From contig OY757934.1 in NCBI GenBank assembly GCA_963585895.1, forward strand, positions 30,574,105 through 30,638,104: a stretch of 64,000 nt of DNA. Direction: 5' to 3'. Below the pieces are notes generated by a model that searched no databases, was not told the origin of the DNA, and was given only the letters and a program-made list of their open reading frames with translations. The stretch comes from Sepioteuthis lessoniana. Taxonomy: Eukaryota; Mollusca; Cephalopoda; Myopsida; Loliginidae. Both the position numbers and the translations under genes were made by a program. This document shows, piece by piece, positions 51,645 through 62,458 of the stretch (the first letter of the stretch is position 1; each line of letters starts with the position of its first letter).

Positions 51645-51873
51645 TTTGGCACAAGGCCAAAATTATGGGGTATTCTATAAGAATTAAACTCATTAACAAT
51701 ATCCAGATAGACTAGTTTGCTAATCAATACAATATTTAAGGCTCTTTTGGATTAATAGCCATTTATGAAGCTTAGCTTAGTTTAGCACAAAATCAGAAGT
51801 ATGGGACACCCAGTGAGAATCAAACTCACAAACAATGGTCTGCTAGCCTAGCTTGTTAACCATTACACCACCG
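51645..51873 (-). mobile_element. SINE family E, tandem head dimer
   Basis: Two related tRNA-like heads in tandem. One is degraded (51645-51735: GAATTAAACTCATTAACAA ... AGACTAGTTTGCTAATCA). The other is clear (51765-51873: GAGAATCAAACTCACAAAC ... TAGCTTGTTAACCATTACACC). Read on minus, the second has the A box TGGTGTAATGGTTAACAAG and B box GAGTTTGATTCTC. Confidence 0.55.
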
Positions 51874-51924
51874 AAGAAAGAATAGAAGTAAGAAGAGAGA
51901 ACAGGAAATAGAATATCACTGGTA

Positions 51925-52062
51925 TTGATTTGATTTCTTTGATGGCATATCAATCTTTGGAATTGGTCTAAAAATGAATGTAATGAGAAGCAAACTGGAG
52001 TTTGAACTTTCTTACTACAATGTTGCAATCCAACACATTAGCAACTACACCACAGGGATTCC
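51925..52062 (-). mobile_element. SINE family A, internally deleted
   Basis: GATGGCATATCAATCTTTGG jumps directly to AATGAATGTAATGAGAAGC ... GGAGTTTGAAC ... CAACTACACCACAGGGATTCC. The core is missing. Confidence 0.75.
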
Positions 52063-52368
52063 ACCCAGCAGAATAACAACAGGAATAATAAGAAATAAAA
52101 AAAAGTTGACGATAAAACAAGATATACAGTTACAGCCATAAATGAATATACCCCACACCCAATTTTTCATAAAAAGTTAATTTTTTTCTAGACTAAACAT
52201 ACCAGGATTTTATTATTTCTACACAATCAAAATGGATATTATCAGTTATTATTTATTATCAAACTCAACAGCATTTCTTTAATCAGAAATAGGAATATGT
52301 AGCAGTCCAAAAATAAGTACACCCTAATATATTGATACGATTTCATTCTGGACTTCAAAGTTTCAGAA

Positions 52369-52570
52369 AGTAAGTAAAGTTGGTGACCGTAGTCAAGGGC
52401 GACCTGAAGGCCCCCTTTTCAATAACTTCTACAGCGAGGTGTAGGGGAGGGCTCAACTCATTTCCCAGGATTGCTCCACTTTACCCTTTAGTCTTTGGTA
52501 TGACTCGACCTGGGATTGAACCCAGGTCTTCCGGACCATTGGCGAACACTCTACCCACTGGACCAATGTC
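52369..52570 (-). mobile_element. SINE family C, internally deleted
   Basis: AAGTAAAGTTGGTGACCGTAG ... GATTGCTCCACTTTACCC joins AGTCTTTGGTATGACTCGAC ... GGGATTGAACCCAGGTC ... CACTGGACCAATG. About 55 bp between them is missing. Confidence 0.85.
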
Positions 52571-53385
52571 TAACAAGAAATGATGATGTTCTGGTATCTT
52601 TTTGGTTTAGAAGAAAATCCACATTTAATAAAAAAATTGGTTATTTATAAGCAAGTAGTTGACTGGCTGTATTTAATTTGGTAAAACATCATTTATTTAA
52701 AAGGGGTAGGATCAGGTTCATTGCCTGATGTCCAAAGAACTTCTAAAGAGGAATATCAATGGATATAAGTTAGTTTTGGTTCCACTCCTCCATACTTTGT
52801 ATTGAAATCTACCTTCAGTGAGGAAGTAAAGTAAATACTTGTGCCTCATTATAGTTCAGAAATGGTATTAAACAAAAACTAAAAAATACAAGAAGAAAAT
52901 ATGTTGCATAAAAAGAATAAACAGAATGCAATTAAAGAAATATTGTAAATTAAATTGAAAGAAAAGTAAATAATGTTAAAAACAGTATGAGAAAAATGGT
53001 TAAAACAAAGAAAGAAAATAAAATCTCATTGTAATAGAAACTGTTTGATTGATTGGCAATTAAAGTGTGTTTCACTTTAATTTGAGTCTCGACTCATAGA
53101 AACTTATTTGACATGTGGATTCTCATTTACAAACCATTTGATTGTTTTGAAATCAAATTCAAACCATTCATTTCAAAAGAAAATTTTGAAGGAAGAGAAA
53201 AACTTTGAAATACATCATTAGCTTGTTTGTTGACTGAACTCTTAATACAAGAAAATGTTAATTCAGTTATTGATAATAAATTAAAAAAAAAAAGGGCTGC
53301 ATATGTTATGTACAGAGACACTTTTTTGTGAGCATGACTGTAGTGGCTAAAATAGTTAACATGTTCCTTTAAGTTGATATTTTGA
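52571..53385. other. No supported feature
   Basis: AT-rich. The 105-codon minus-strand frame 53127-53444 runs into the following SINE and has no recognisable domain. Confidence 0.45.
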
Positions 53386-53387
53386 TC

Positions 53388-53648
53388 ACTTTTTTGGCCT
53401 CGTGAGTAGAGTGTTCGCCAATGGTCCAGGAGACCTGGGTTCAATCCCAGGTCGCATCATACCAAAGACTTTAAAAATGGTACTTGATACCTCCTTACTT
53501 AACACTCAACAATATAAGTTACGTATCAAGGGTAAAGTGGAGCAATCCAGGGAAATGAGTAGTGCCCCCCCCTACACCTTGGTGTAGTAGCTATTGAAAA
53601 GGGAGCCTTCTGGTCGCCCTCGACTAAGGTTGCCAACTTACTTACTTT
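53388..53648 (+). mobile_element. SINE family C, plus strand
   Basis: TTTTTGGCCTCGTGAGTAGA (A box), CTGGGTTCAATCCCAGGTCG (B box), TACTTGATACCTCCTTAC, CTAAGGTTGCCAACTTACTTAC. Full length. Confidence 0.9.
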
Positions 53649-54167
53649 GATTTGGTCTAATCAGATTATATATATTTTTTACCAATGAAATCCAAGCACT
53701 ACAACACTGATGGAAGAAGTATATGATCTGCAAAAGATGCTATGTTGAAAGATAAACTTAATCTGGTCACATTCCGTGAGAGTATTTTGGTCAGGCAATG
53801 AATTTTTCAGTTGACCCATATCGGTATCATACAATGACTGATATTTGGAGAGCAGCATGGCTTCCAACAAAGCCTTCATCAGATGATGACTCTGGTTTTA
53901 GCCATGGTTTTGGTGCCAAAGCATCATTACCACAAGCCGAGAATGCCTCAGCAGTAACTCACAATATCACCAGACTTTGTTGGATTGTCGTCACTCTATG
54001 GGATTGCCATATCCATGCTGATGCAGTTAGAGTCTTATCTTAGATCTTTTTTATGTATTTCCTCTTGTCTGATGGAGAAAGTTCAAGATTTGTCAAAAAT
54101 GTGGAGGATGAGTTATCAATGAAACCTCGGCATCTGATCTTGATAGGAAATACATTGTGTTACTCTT

Positions 54168-54168
<1 letters not shown>

Positions 54169-54200
<32 letters not shown>
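54169..54200. repeat. (AT)n tract
   Basis: AT dinucleotides at the 5' edge of a family B SINE. Confidence 0.95.
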
Positions 54201-54205
<5 letters not shown>

Positions 54206-54380
54206 GACCCTTGGGATCCAATGAATATTGTCATAAGAAATGGATTTGGTGTCCCAAGTTCAAATCCTGAGAGAGGCTTTTTGCATTTCGCATCGTGCTT
54301 ATACACTTGGGAAAGGTATGAATCCAACTATTTTCCTTTAGGCTATGGGTAAATATTAGGATAAATTAAACCTTAAAAAG
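54201..54380 (+). mobile_element. SINE family B, diverged and truncated
   Basis: AATGAATATTGTCATAAG, AAGTTCAAATCCTGAGAGAG (B box), ACTTGGGAAAGGTATGAATC, GGCTATGGGTAAATATTAGG. The distinctive 3' half is lost. Confidence 0.75.
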
Positions 54381-55100
54381 TTGAATTTGTCCTTTTGGTT
54401 TTGTTTCCTAGCAAGCAGAGAAGGTGGATGTGCCTGCTATGATGGCTGTAGCTAGTGGGTATAGACTTTGAACATTATAATTCAAATCCAAAAAGTTGAA
54501 TTCACTTTTACTTCCAAGCATATATGACATATGCCTGGGAGAAATTGCAGTGAGAGCAGATGCACCTACAATGATGCCTGTCAACCTGAAGTGGTCTCTT
54601 TTGGGACTTTGTGCTTCAACTTTGAAAAGTTGAATTTACATATACACCCTAATCCCAACATATGCCTGGGAGAAAGTATGTACTCAAGCAGTCTGGAGGA
54701 AAGGATATTTCAAACATACAGCTCTTTATACCCATTTTCCAGGAGAGAAACACAAGAGTTTAAGAAGTGACAGAAAATGGTCTGAAAGATGACATTACCA
54801 CCTGCATTGCAGTCTATCCGTAAGAATAGAAAATTGTAGTTTCTAATGAGAGAAACTAGACAAAGGCTCGAAGCCTTTACACCTTGCAAGAAAAGGAAAT
54901 TATATTTCCCGGTGAGAAAACTTCAACAAAGGTTTAAAGCCTTTACACAAACAACAGTGACTTGGAAAACCCTGCACGTGGATTGTTTACATTTGTCTCT
55001 GTTGAGGCATTTAAGAAAAAGAAAGAGAAACAAGATATTAAAGTTTCTGGTGAGAGAAACTTGACAAAGGCTGAAGCCTTCACATGGACTAGTTGAACCT
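54381..55100. repeat. Diverged direct repeats with small hairpins
   Basis: ATATGCCTGGGAGAAA occurs at 54531 and 54660. GAGAGAAACTAGACAAAGGCTCGAAGCCTTTAC-type segments occur near 54848, 54912 and 55052. Each contains an AAAGGCT...AGCCTTT self-complementary core. The 79- and 72-codon plus-strand frames match nothing I know. Confidence 0.6.
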
Positions 55101-55521
55101 TGATCCTTACTTTATATTGTTCTAACTTTCTTGTGGGTTAATTTGTTTGTAGAAACCCATACTTGAGTAACTGTTTTCTTGTATTGTTCTAACTTGTTAC
55201 CAGGTGCCTAGAATTTTAAATATTGTGACACCCGCATCTGGGAAACATATGGATTTTTGGTTCATTCCTAGTGAGCCCGTGTGCTTTGGTAAGCTGTCAC
55301 ATTTTGATTAGAAAACAGTAAGATGATGGTGCGTAACCAGAAGGGGATCATTTGATAAGAACCATGCGGTCAGATTTAGACAGAGTGCAGAGAATCACAG
55401 TCAAGCAAGGGATACACAGCCGATCAGAGGCATCTCTGATGAGCTTGCAAGGGGATGCAAGCGTTGGCACCCCCTGGCTCCTGGAAGAATACATGGGAAG
55501 AAGAAATCCTCTCTTTGAGTA

Positions 55522-56244
55522 CAGGGTGGAAAGATAAAATTGTCGCCCTAGAAAAGATGACATGATTCCATTTCCGTTTAATGAAAACTGATTTTCTTTT
55601 TTTGTTGCAGACCACAAATAACAGGGATGTGCCCAGGGTGATGAAAACAAAGTTTCCAGCTATGGTTATGGTCTTTGGTGTGGTTTCAAGTGACGGCCAC
55701 ATCATGCCACCTCACATCTTCGAAGTTGGCTTGAAAGTCAACACCAAAGTGTACCTGGATGTGCTGAAAAGTGTGGGGATCCCCTGGTGCAATCAGGTGG
55801 GCGGTGGCAGACCCTGGGTGTGGCAGCAGGATTCGGCACCAGCCCACAAGTCCAAAGAGAAACAGGCTTGGCTTCAGAAGGAGTGCTTGGACTTTGTACC
55901 CTTCTCTCACTGGTCCCCCTCCTCCCTGACCTGAACCTGCTGGACTACTTCGTTTGGTCATACGTCGAGAACATTACCAACATGACCTCCCACAATACCA
56001 AAGCCAGCCTGATCGCCACCATCTGCCGAGTATTCGCCAAGTTACCGCTGGCGCTTGTGGAAAAGGCATGCTCCCAGTTCTGGATCCGTATCGAGGCGGT
56101 GATTGAGGCTGAAGGTGGCTACATTGAATAGATGTCAGCTCTACTACATAATCAAGTTACCTGAATTGATTTTTTCAATAAAAGTTTTAAAATAAAGCAG
56201 TAGTGTTGTTTTCTTTTGGACGACAATTTTATCATTCCACCCTG
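55522..56244 (+). mobile_element. Mariner-like element with both TIRs, internally deleted
   Basis: TIRs CAGGGTGGAAAGATAAAATT (55522 on) and its complement AATTTTATCATTCCACCCTG (ending 56244), about 30 bp each, flanked by TA (55520-55521, 56245-56246), the usual mariner target. It is only 723 bp, against about 1.2-1.3 kb for typical mariners. It has kept the catalytic C-terminal half of the transposase and lost the DNA-binding half. A CTTTTTTTGTTGCAG splice-acceptor-like stretch precedes the coding part. Confidence 0.85.
55611..56131 (+). pseudogene. Mariner-like transposase, C-terminal half, frameshifted
   Basis: Encodes FPAMVMVFGVVSSDGHIMPP, then WVWQQDSAPAHKSKEKQAWL with the second catalytic aspartate of the DDE/D triad, then PDLNLLDYFVWSYVENITNM carrying the third acidic position, and ends RIEAVIEAEGGYIE and stop. 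A one-base deletion near 55924 (in the HW-PSS-PDLN motif) shifts frame: upstream lies in the frame open from 55581 to 55934, downstream in the frame open from 55787 to 56131. The N-terminal helix-turn-helix region and the first aspartate are absent, so it cannot be autonomous. Confidence 0.85.
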
Positions 56245-56245
56245 T

Positions 56246-56711
56246 ATATGTCTCTCCGCCCATCTCTCACACACCACAGAATCATCAACCCTTTCAAGAA
56301 TAAAGTGTGAGAGATATATTTTTATAAACAAGTGTGTTTTGTTCATTCATTGAAGTTCGTCATTATCATATTTACCAACCCCTCCACTCGGGAAGGATTT
56401 GACACAAGGTCAATTTTTAAGTGGCGTTTAACAGGTTTGAATTCAGAGTGTTCCTTCTCCTAGACTAGTTGCCTCACCAAAGCTGAAAAACCTAGTCTGC
56501 CCTACTATTTACCCATAGATGGAGGGAGAATGATTGGATTCATACCTTTCCCAAGGGCTTTAGTGCTATGTAAAATGCAATAAGTCTCGTCCTGAATTTG
56601 AACTCCTGTCCCCGTGTTCATTTCCTACGATGATAACCATTACACCACGGGCACCTTCATCATAATCTTTGATTATGTTTCCGCTTATATTTGTATTACA
56701 GTTATACAACA
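56246..56711 (+). mobile_element. LTR 3' portion, split by a SINE B
   Basis: ATAAAGTGTGAGAGATATAT, TTGTTCATTCATTGAAG (56300-56350) and, after the SINE, GATTATGTTTCCGCTTATAT, TTGTATTACAGTTATACAACA (56670-56711) are collinear with the 3' half of the solo LTR at 16917-17333. The 5' boundary is unclear: the mariner element lies immediately upstream, probably inserted within the LTR. Confidence 0.65.
56366..56659 (-). mobile_element. SINE family B inside an LTR
   Basis: TTTACCAACCCCTCCACTCGG ... CATACCTTTCCCAAGGG ... AATTTGAACTCCTG ... CATTACACCACGGGCACC on minus. It interrupts LTR sequence. The flanks GTTCGTCATTAT and CTTCATCATAAT may be an imperfect duplication. Confidence 0.85.
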
Positions 56712-57167
56712 GCATCACCTCGAGTTATAACCAAACAAGACCATTTGTGTTTTCTTCCTGTTTTTCCCCTTCCTATTTTCTTTCAGATGTGGGTTAAAGG
56801 TTGAATTTATCTGAATTTAGACAAATTTCTGACATAAATGAGTCACAAACATATAGCATCTTGGGGTGAGGAAGAAACAGTCACCAAGTCTTCTTAATAA
56901 TTGAATAACTTTTATTAGTTTCAGAGGTTGGTCTGGGCTATATATTATGATGCTCTGATTCTGTTGTGAAACATCATGCTCACTCTGCAACTCCTCTACA
57001 GATGTTTTTCAATGGTTCCTGCACTTCTCTACTCCCCCATCTCTTGTCATGTGTAAACTTTGTTTTTGCAAAATAAAGTTTCATCTTTAATGAAGCTATT
57101 TTCATAGCAAGATGATTTTCAGTTTTGTCTACTTTTTCTCAGACTATTGTATTTTATTCTAAACTTT

Positions 57168-57198
<31 letters not shown>

Positions 57199-57540
57199 TA
57201 TATATATGTAATTTAGGATAGCATAGACATAAACTCACATAAGCATAGATGAGAAACTGACAATTGCTAACCATCATTGATTCCCTGTCTACGCTATCCA
57301 GACAAATATACGTATGCTTTATCTATCATATTGAGCACTGTTTATTAATAGATATAGCAAAACACACTTTCAGTATTAATATACAGATAAAAGAGAGAGA
57401 GAGAGAGAGATTAGTTTATATTGATTTATTAAAAGGATATAATTAACTTATAAATTCCCCACCTTATTTAATCAAATCATTTGAATCCCTCTCAGTAAAT
57501 TCTAGTGTGCTGATTCTCAATCTGTGCACTATGGTACAAT
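56712..57540. other. No supported gene; microsatellites
   Basis: (AC)n at 57171-57198 and (GA)n at 57392-57409. Otherwise unique AT-rich sequence. Confidence 0.5.
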
Positions 57541-57772
57541 AAGTAAGTAAAGTTGGTGATCATAATTGAGGGTATCCTGAAGGCTCCCTTTTAAATAACA
57601 ACTACACCGAGGTGTAGGGGAGGGCACTACTCCTTTCTCTGGATTGCTCTACTTTACCTTTGGTACGTACCTTATAATGCAGAGTGTTTAGCAAGGAGGT
57701 ATCTTTGGTATGACTCAACCTGGGATTGAACCCCAGTCTCCCAAGTCATTAGCGAACACTCTACCCACCAAT
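57541..57772 (-). mobile_element. SINE family C, minus strand
   Basis: AAGTAAGTAAAGTTGGTGATC ... GGTGTAGGGGAGGGCACTAC ... GGGATTGAACCCCAGTCTCC ... CACTCTACCCACCA. A short internal deletion lies before CTTTGGTATGACTC. Confidence 0.85.
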
Positions 57773-58119
57773 TAATAATGCTGCAATTATCTCTGATTTG
57801 TTCAAATTTTCAAACAAGAATTTTAATCTTTGAATGTATCCATCACAAATTTGCCAATCAGATGATACTACCTTAAAAGTCGAATACCTATGAAGATATC
57901 AGAATCCAATAAAGTTGAAGTAATGTTGTTCTAAAGTTTGCCCCTAAGTGCCGTATAAATCACTGATTATTTATCAGGTTTTCTGATAATAAATTTGAAT
58001 CAAAATTTTACAAGGATTGATGTTTAAACTTAATCTTTAAAATCATCTTTCTGGATCATTGTTGACAGAATTTGTAAATTCTAAAGATGAATACTAAAGG
58101 ATTTTTTTGTAGATGATCA
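57773..58119. other. AT-rich sequence, no feature
   Basis: Nothing supported. Confidence 0.4.
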
Positions 58120-58134
58120 TAATCTGTGAATTAT

Positions 58135-58428
58135 CATATTTACCAACCCCTCTGCTTGGGCAGGATATGACACAAGGTCAATTTTTAAGCGGAGTTTAAC
58201 AGGTTTGAATTCAGAGTTTTCCTACTCCTAGACTAGTTGCCTCACCAAGGCTGAAGAACGCTGTCTGCCCTACTATTTACCCATAGCTGGTGGGAGAATA
58301 ATTGGATTCATACCTTTCCCAAGGGTATTAGTGCAATGTGAAATGTAATCAGTCTCGTCCAGGATTTGAACTCGTGTCGCCATGTCCATTTCCTACAACG
58401 ATAACCATTACACTACAGGCACCTCCTC
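58135..58428 (-). mobile_element. SINE family B with perfect 15-bp duplication
   Basis: Full-length family B on minus. Flanked by TAATCTGTGAATTAT (58120-58134 and 58429-58443). Confidence 0.95.
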
Positions 58429-58443
58429 TAATCTGTGAATTAT

Positions 58444-59374
58444 AGATTTAAAATACAAGCTTATTTGAAATGAATTCTCAGAGTCACTGTAGTTTTATAA
58501 CTTGGTTTTCAGATGCAGCTTCTCAGATGATCGTTTATGGATGGATGCAAATGAAATAAAATGAAAGGGCCAAGATCATCTTGAATAGATCCATTGTGAG
58601 AAAAAGACCCTGTACAACAAATTGCTGCAATCTACAGCTTTATTCATTAAAGTCAACATTCCCAGTTGAAACAGGGACTTAGGGAAGAAGATGTCAAACG
58701 CATCTAAAGCAGGTACTCTTAAATGATGCATACAACAGAGCTATCTTTTTTGTTTGCTCCTTGGGGCAAAAAAATAGTGCCTTTTTATGGTTGGTTGGCT
58801 TCCTTGTTCTGTCTGAATCACCCCAACAATCCATAACCAAGTTTCACTGACCAAGTCCATCAAATTCACATCCCTTAATCTTTGTCTTAGAAATGAACCT
58901 GGTCACATCATTATTATTTTCAGATACCTTTTTTGAGAATTGAAGGCACCAGCTCATATCATTACATCACTGACTGCACTGTAAACCATGAGTTAAATCC
59001 ACATGAATTTTGAACTGCTTAATTAAGATTCTAGTAAGACATGGAAGACAATAGCACAATCAATGACATTGAATTGAGAAAGGCCTTTGTTTAGCAGTGG
59101 ACTAAAAAATAGCTGCTGTTGTTGTTGTTGATGACAATGAATTATGAATTTAGATGTGAATCTGGTCGGTTGTCAGTTTGAAAGATCAATAATTGAATTT
59201 GGCATTTAATTCAAATCATAATTTGATTAGTAAGCATAAAATTGTATTTGAAAATGTATAGACAAATATTCTGTTACCGCCAAGTAACACATTTAAACAT
59301 TCAAATGGCATATTGTAAACTTCTTCACTAAATTGTCTGTTTGCCTGAGGGCATAAAGACTTAAAGTAAGGAAT
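58444..59374. other. No supported feature
   Basis: Unique AT-rich sequence with a short (TTG)n run near 59116. The 72-codon minus-strand frame 59216-59434 enters family D and has no recognisable domain. Confidence 0.45.
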
Positions 59375-59770
59375 TTTCAAGCAAAAACAGTTCCATTTCA
59401 AACAATTCATTTTAGTGTAAGCATGCTGTTTCAATATAAGTACAGTTTAGTTGTCAAAAACATTTCTATTTAAGCTACTCAGTTTAGTCAAATGGTTCTA
59501 ATTCAAACAATTCAGTTTAGCATAAGTATGCAGTTAGTTCTATTCAACTTATAGATAGGGCTCTATCAGGTGCTACCATTTTGAGCCAGAGTGGATCTGG
59601 GAGCAATTGCAATGAAGGAGTGCTCTGCATTCCCGAAAGCTCCAGCATCACTGGAACCTCACCATCAGATTGTTTAGTGTCATATCCAGGACACTTGTTG
59701 GGGGGGTCTTACCCATCTGTAGAGAAGCAGTCGGTGTATTCTACAGCCCCAGCCGACTGGGCAACTGTCT
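59375..59770 (-). mobile_element. Family D copy
   Basis: Near-repeats (CAATTCATTTTAGTGTAAG, CAATTCAGTTTAGCATAAG), then GGTGCTACCATTTTGAGCCA ... GGTGTATTCTACAGCCCCAG. The tail end is missing. Confidence 0.8.
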
Positions 59771-59817
59771 AGTAGAGACAAGAGAAGAGTAATGTCTACT
59801 AGAGACAAGAAATATGT

Positions 59818-59856
59818 TTATCATATTTACCAACCCCTTCGCTCGGGCAGGATATG
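59818..59856 (-). mobile_element. SINE family B tail fragment
   Basis: TCATATTTACCAACCCCTTC then GCTCGGGCAGGATATG: only the last 38 bp or so of family B, a heavily 5'-truncated insertion. Confidence 0.75.
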
Positions 59857-60525
59857 TCTTGGTCACCATTATTGGCACTCTTTAATTTTTTTTCTATATC
59901 TTAAAAAATAAACAGTAAATAATCAAATTTATATAAACTTGTTTTATCATTTCCTGTTCTTTATCGATTATGAGTTGTCAATAGACCAAAGCTGTTTCAC
60001 TAGATTTGTTTTTCTTTTTTCTTCAGGAAATGTTCTACATTATGTCCTGAAATTTCATGAGTGCTGATAATTGTGTCCTCGAATGTAAGTAATTTGAGTG
60101 CACCTATGTCAGATGATTTGAATCATTTAAGCTACACTTGAAATCTAAAACAAAACCAAACAAGCTTTTACTCCCAAACTCAAATGATATAATATTGTGT
60201 CTTTAAATGATTCTAATGGCAATTGGTATACAACCAACACTTATCATTATAATGCATTTGTACATCTATAAATACATTGATACTGAATATTCAGTAAAGA
60301 AAGACAAGCTAGTAACTCACATTAAATCTAAACATATAAATATTTAATATAGTGACAACATAACATACATGACATGTCCCAAACATTTAAACTATGCACA
60401 CTGATCAAAGGGCAACCAAACAGTGTTTAGCAATAAGAAAAGTAAAGTAAAGGACTGTCTCGCTTATGTTTGGATTAGCAGCTCCTAGAACCCCAACTCA
60501 GAAACACATTTACTTAGCCAGAAAG
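59857..60525. other. No supported feature
   Basis: AT-rich unique sequence. Confidence 0.45.
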
Positions 60526-60527
60526 TA

Positions 60528-60790
60528 AAAAAGTAAAGTTGGCGACCATAGTCAAGGGCGACCAGAAAGGTCCCTTTTCAATAGCTACTACACCAAGATG
60601 TAGGGGAGGGTGCTACTCCTTTCCCTATATTGCTTCACTTTACCCTTGATACATACCTTATATTGCTGAGTATTAAGCAAAGAGGTATCAAGTACCATTT
60701 TTAAAGTCTTTGGTATGACACGACCTGGGATTGAACCCAGGTCTCCCAGACCATAGGCAAACACTCAACCCACTAGGTCAATGAGCCAGG
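60528..60790 (-). mobile_element. SINE family C, minus strand
   Basis: AAGTAAAGTTGGCGACCATAG ... GATGTAGGGGAGGGTGCTAC ... GGGATTGAACCCAGGTCTCC ... CACTAGGTCAATGAGCC. Full length. Confidence 0.9.
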
Positions 60791-61190
60791 AACTTGAACC
60801 TAATTTACTCTAATGCTTCACAAAAAAGGAACTGAATAGTAAATACCATAAGGACTTTCTTCCAAGGATCCTAAAATAAGACCTGCATGTGAAAAGAAAT
60901 GGTCTGTAGGGTTCTTTATTTTGTGAATTGTTTTCATTTTTCCAACATATGGAACACACATGTGCAACATATATATTACAAGCTCATAGAACTAAATGTA
61001 AGAAAAATTTACTATAAAAAGTCTTAAATGGAATGTTTTGTTATTATTAAATTGAATATATGCACATTTCTGCCAATAATGTTTGGTTTATAATTATAAA
61101 CAATAAAATGTTAATTTAGAGGAAAGGATATTTAGATGCATCACACCTTCAAAAGTGTGTTTATACTCAAAGGGAGTCTTGCCGAGGGAG
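60791..61190. other. No supported feature
   Basis: AT-rich unique sequence. Confidence 0.4.
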
Positions 61191-61275
61191 CATGAGGATG
61201 CGAGAGTCTCATGATGCATACACGGCGAGCGTTCTCAGGGCACAGTTTTCTTCCTTTTTTTTTTTTGGTTCGAGA

Positions 61276-61389
61276 CATGAAGAGGAGAAGACAGAGAGAC
61301 AGTGAGGAAGGATTCATGGTGCCCTCAGGATGCAATATCTGCCAAACTGAAAATGCACATTTTCTTGTGCTGCACTGGTTTAAACGTGA
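61276..61389 (+). CDS. Possible first coding exon (very tentative)
   Basis: From the ATG at 61277, 37 codons lie in a locally GC- and CpG-richer segment: MKRRRQRDSEEGFMVPSGCN then ICQTENAHFLVLHWFK. The frame ends at TTTAAACGTGAGTAG, where GTGAGT would be a good splice donor; without splicing it stops at that TAG. The CNIC and LHWFK residues could be half of a zinc-binding site, but I do not recognise the protein. No acceptor or second exon can be assigned, and chance is a fair explanation. Confidence 0.15.
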
Positions 61390-62224
61390 GTAGTTATTTC
61401 TCCCTATATTTTTCTTGTTTGTCTATTCAAGTTTATAGGATAGTGGCTGTGTGTTTTGTTATTCTCACGGGGAAAGAAGCATGTGAAGGTCCCACCCAAG
61501 TTTTGAGGTCTGAAGGAAAACTAAAATTACTTGCTGTGTTTATTAATTTTATTAATTTCTCTACACTTCTGAAAATACGCAATAAAGAAAGAAATTTAAA
61601 TTCACTACAAAAAGTTTGAAAAAGGTCAAATAGAAATAAAAAGCTAAAGAAGAGATATTTTGCATTTTATCTGTTATAAATATATTTACTACTAAATAAA
61701 AAAAAACCTTAGTAAACATCCACTAAATGTGTTTATTCCATTTTTTTTTTGAGTGGGGAGGTAGTATTTCATGTTTAAAGTGTTGGTTCTTGCTATTTCA
61801 CATTAAATTAGTTGACCAGTTCACATATGTCAAAGTTCTTTTGTGTCAAATTTGACTTGTGTCAGAAATATTGAGTTTGGTAAATATGAGTCAGCACTCA
61901 GTTGAGGAACAATTTGAGTTAAGAGTTGAAGTGAGCTCCATCCAGAACTCTGTTGAAGGAGAGATTTTATGGTCATTGGGGCATTTTATTATGCACATGT
62001 ACAATGATTGGTTGCTGGCCCAGGAATAGATATATTAGTGTATATATATATACCATCTCGTTTCAGTAATAGCACGGGATTTGCATTGAGTTACAGCCCA
62101 TTCTATTTTACTCTGCCAGCTGGAACTGCTGAGCTGGTAAGTGTTGTTATTATTGTTGTTTATTCTACATGTTAGAGCAGTGACTTCTAGAACAAGCCTT
62201 AGTACCAATACATTATCAACAGAA
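61390..62224. other. No supported feature
   Basis: AT-rich. A segment around 62053-62150 (CATCTCGTTTCAGTAATAGC ... CCAGCTGGAACTGC) next to an AT run may be a repeat, but it has no second copy in this window. Confidence 0.4.
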
Positions 62225-62458
62225 AGAGATGTTGATAAACATAATAAGAAATGCATGGTCTGCTATTGACAAGCTATCAATCATATGGAAATCTGATCTC
62301 TCTGATAAAATAAAACGAGAATTCTTCATAGATGTGATTGTGTCACTACAACTATATGGTTACATCATATGAACTTTAACGAAGCACTTGAAAAAATCTA
62401 GATGGGAACTAGACAAGGATGCTGTATGCTGTTCTGAAGAAATTCTGGAAGCAGCTAT

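Noticed and set aside
53798..54043. 81-codon plus-strand frame (MNFSVDPYRYHTMTD...)
   Set aside because: Reads somewhat like protein but has no domain I recognise, no splice context, and adjoins a mariner-like relic; not enough to call a gene.
55348..55961. Minus-strand frames of 91-100 codons over the mariner
   Set aside because: Antisense shadows of the transposase coding region.
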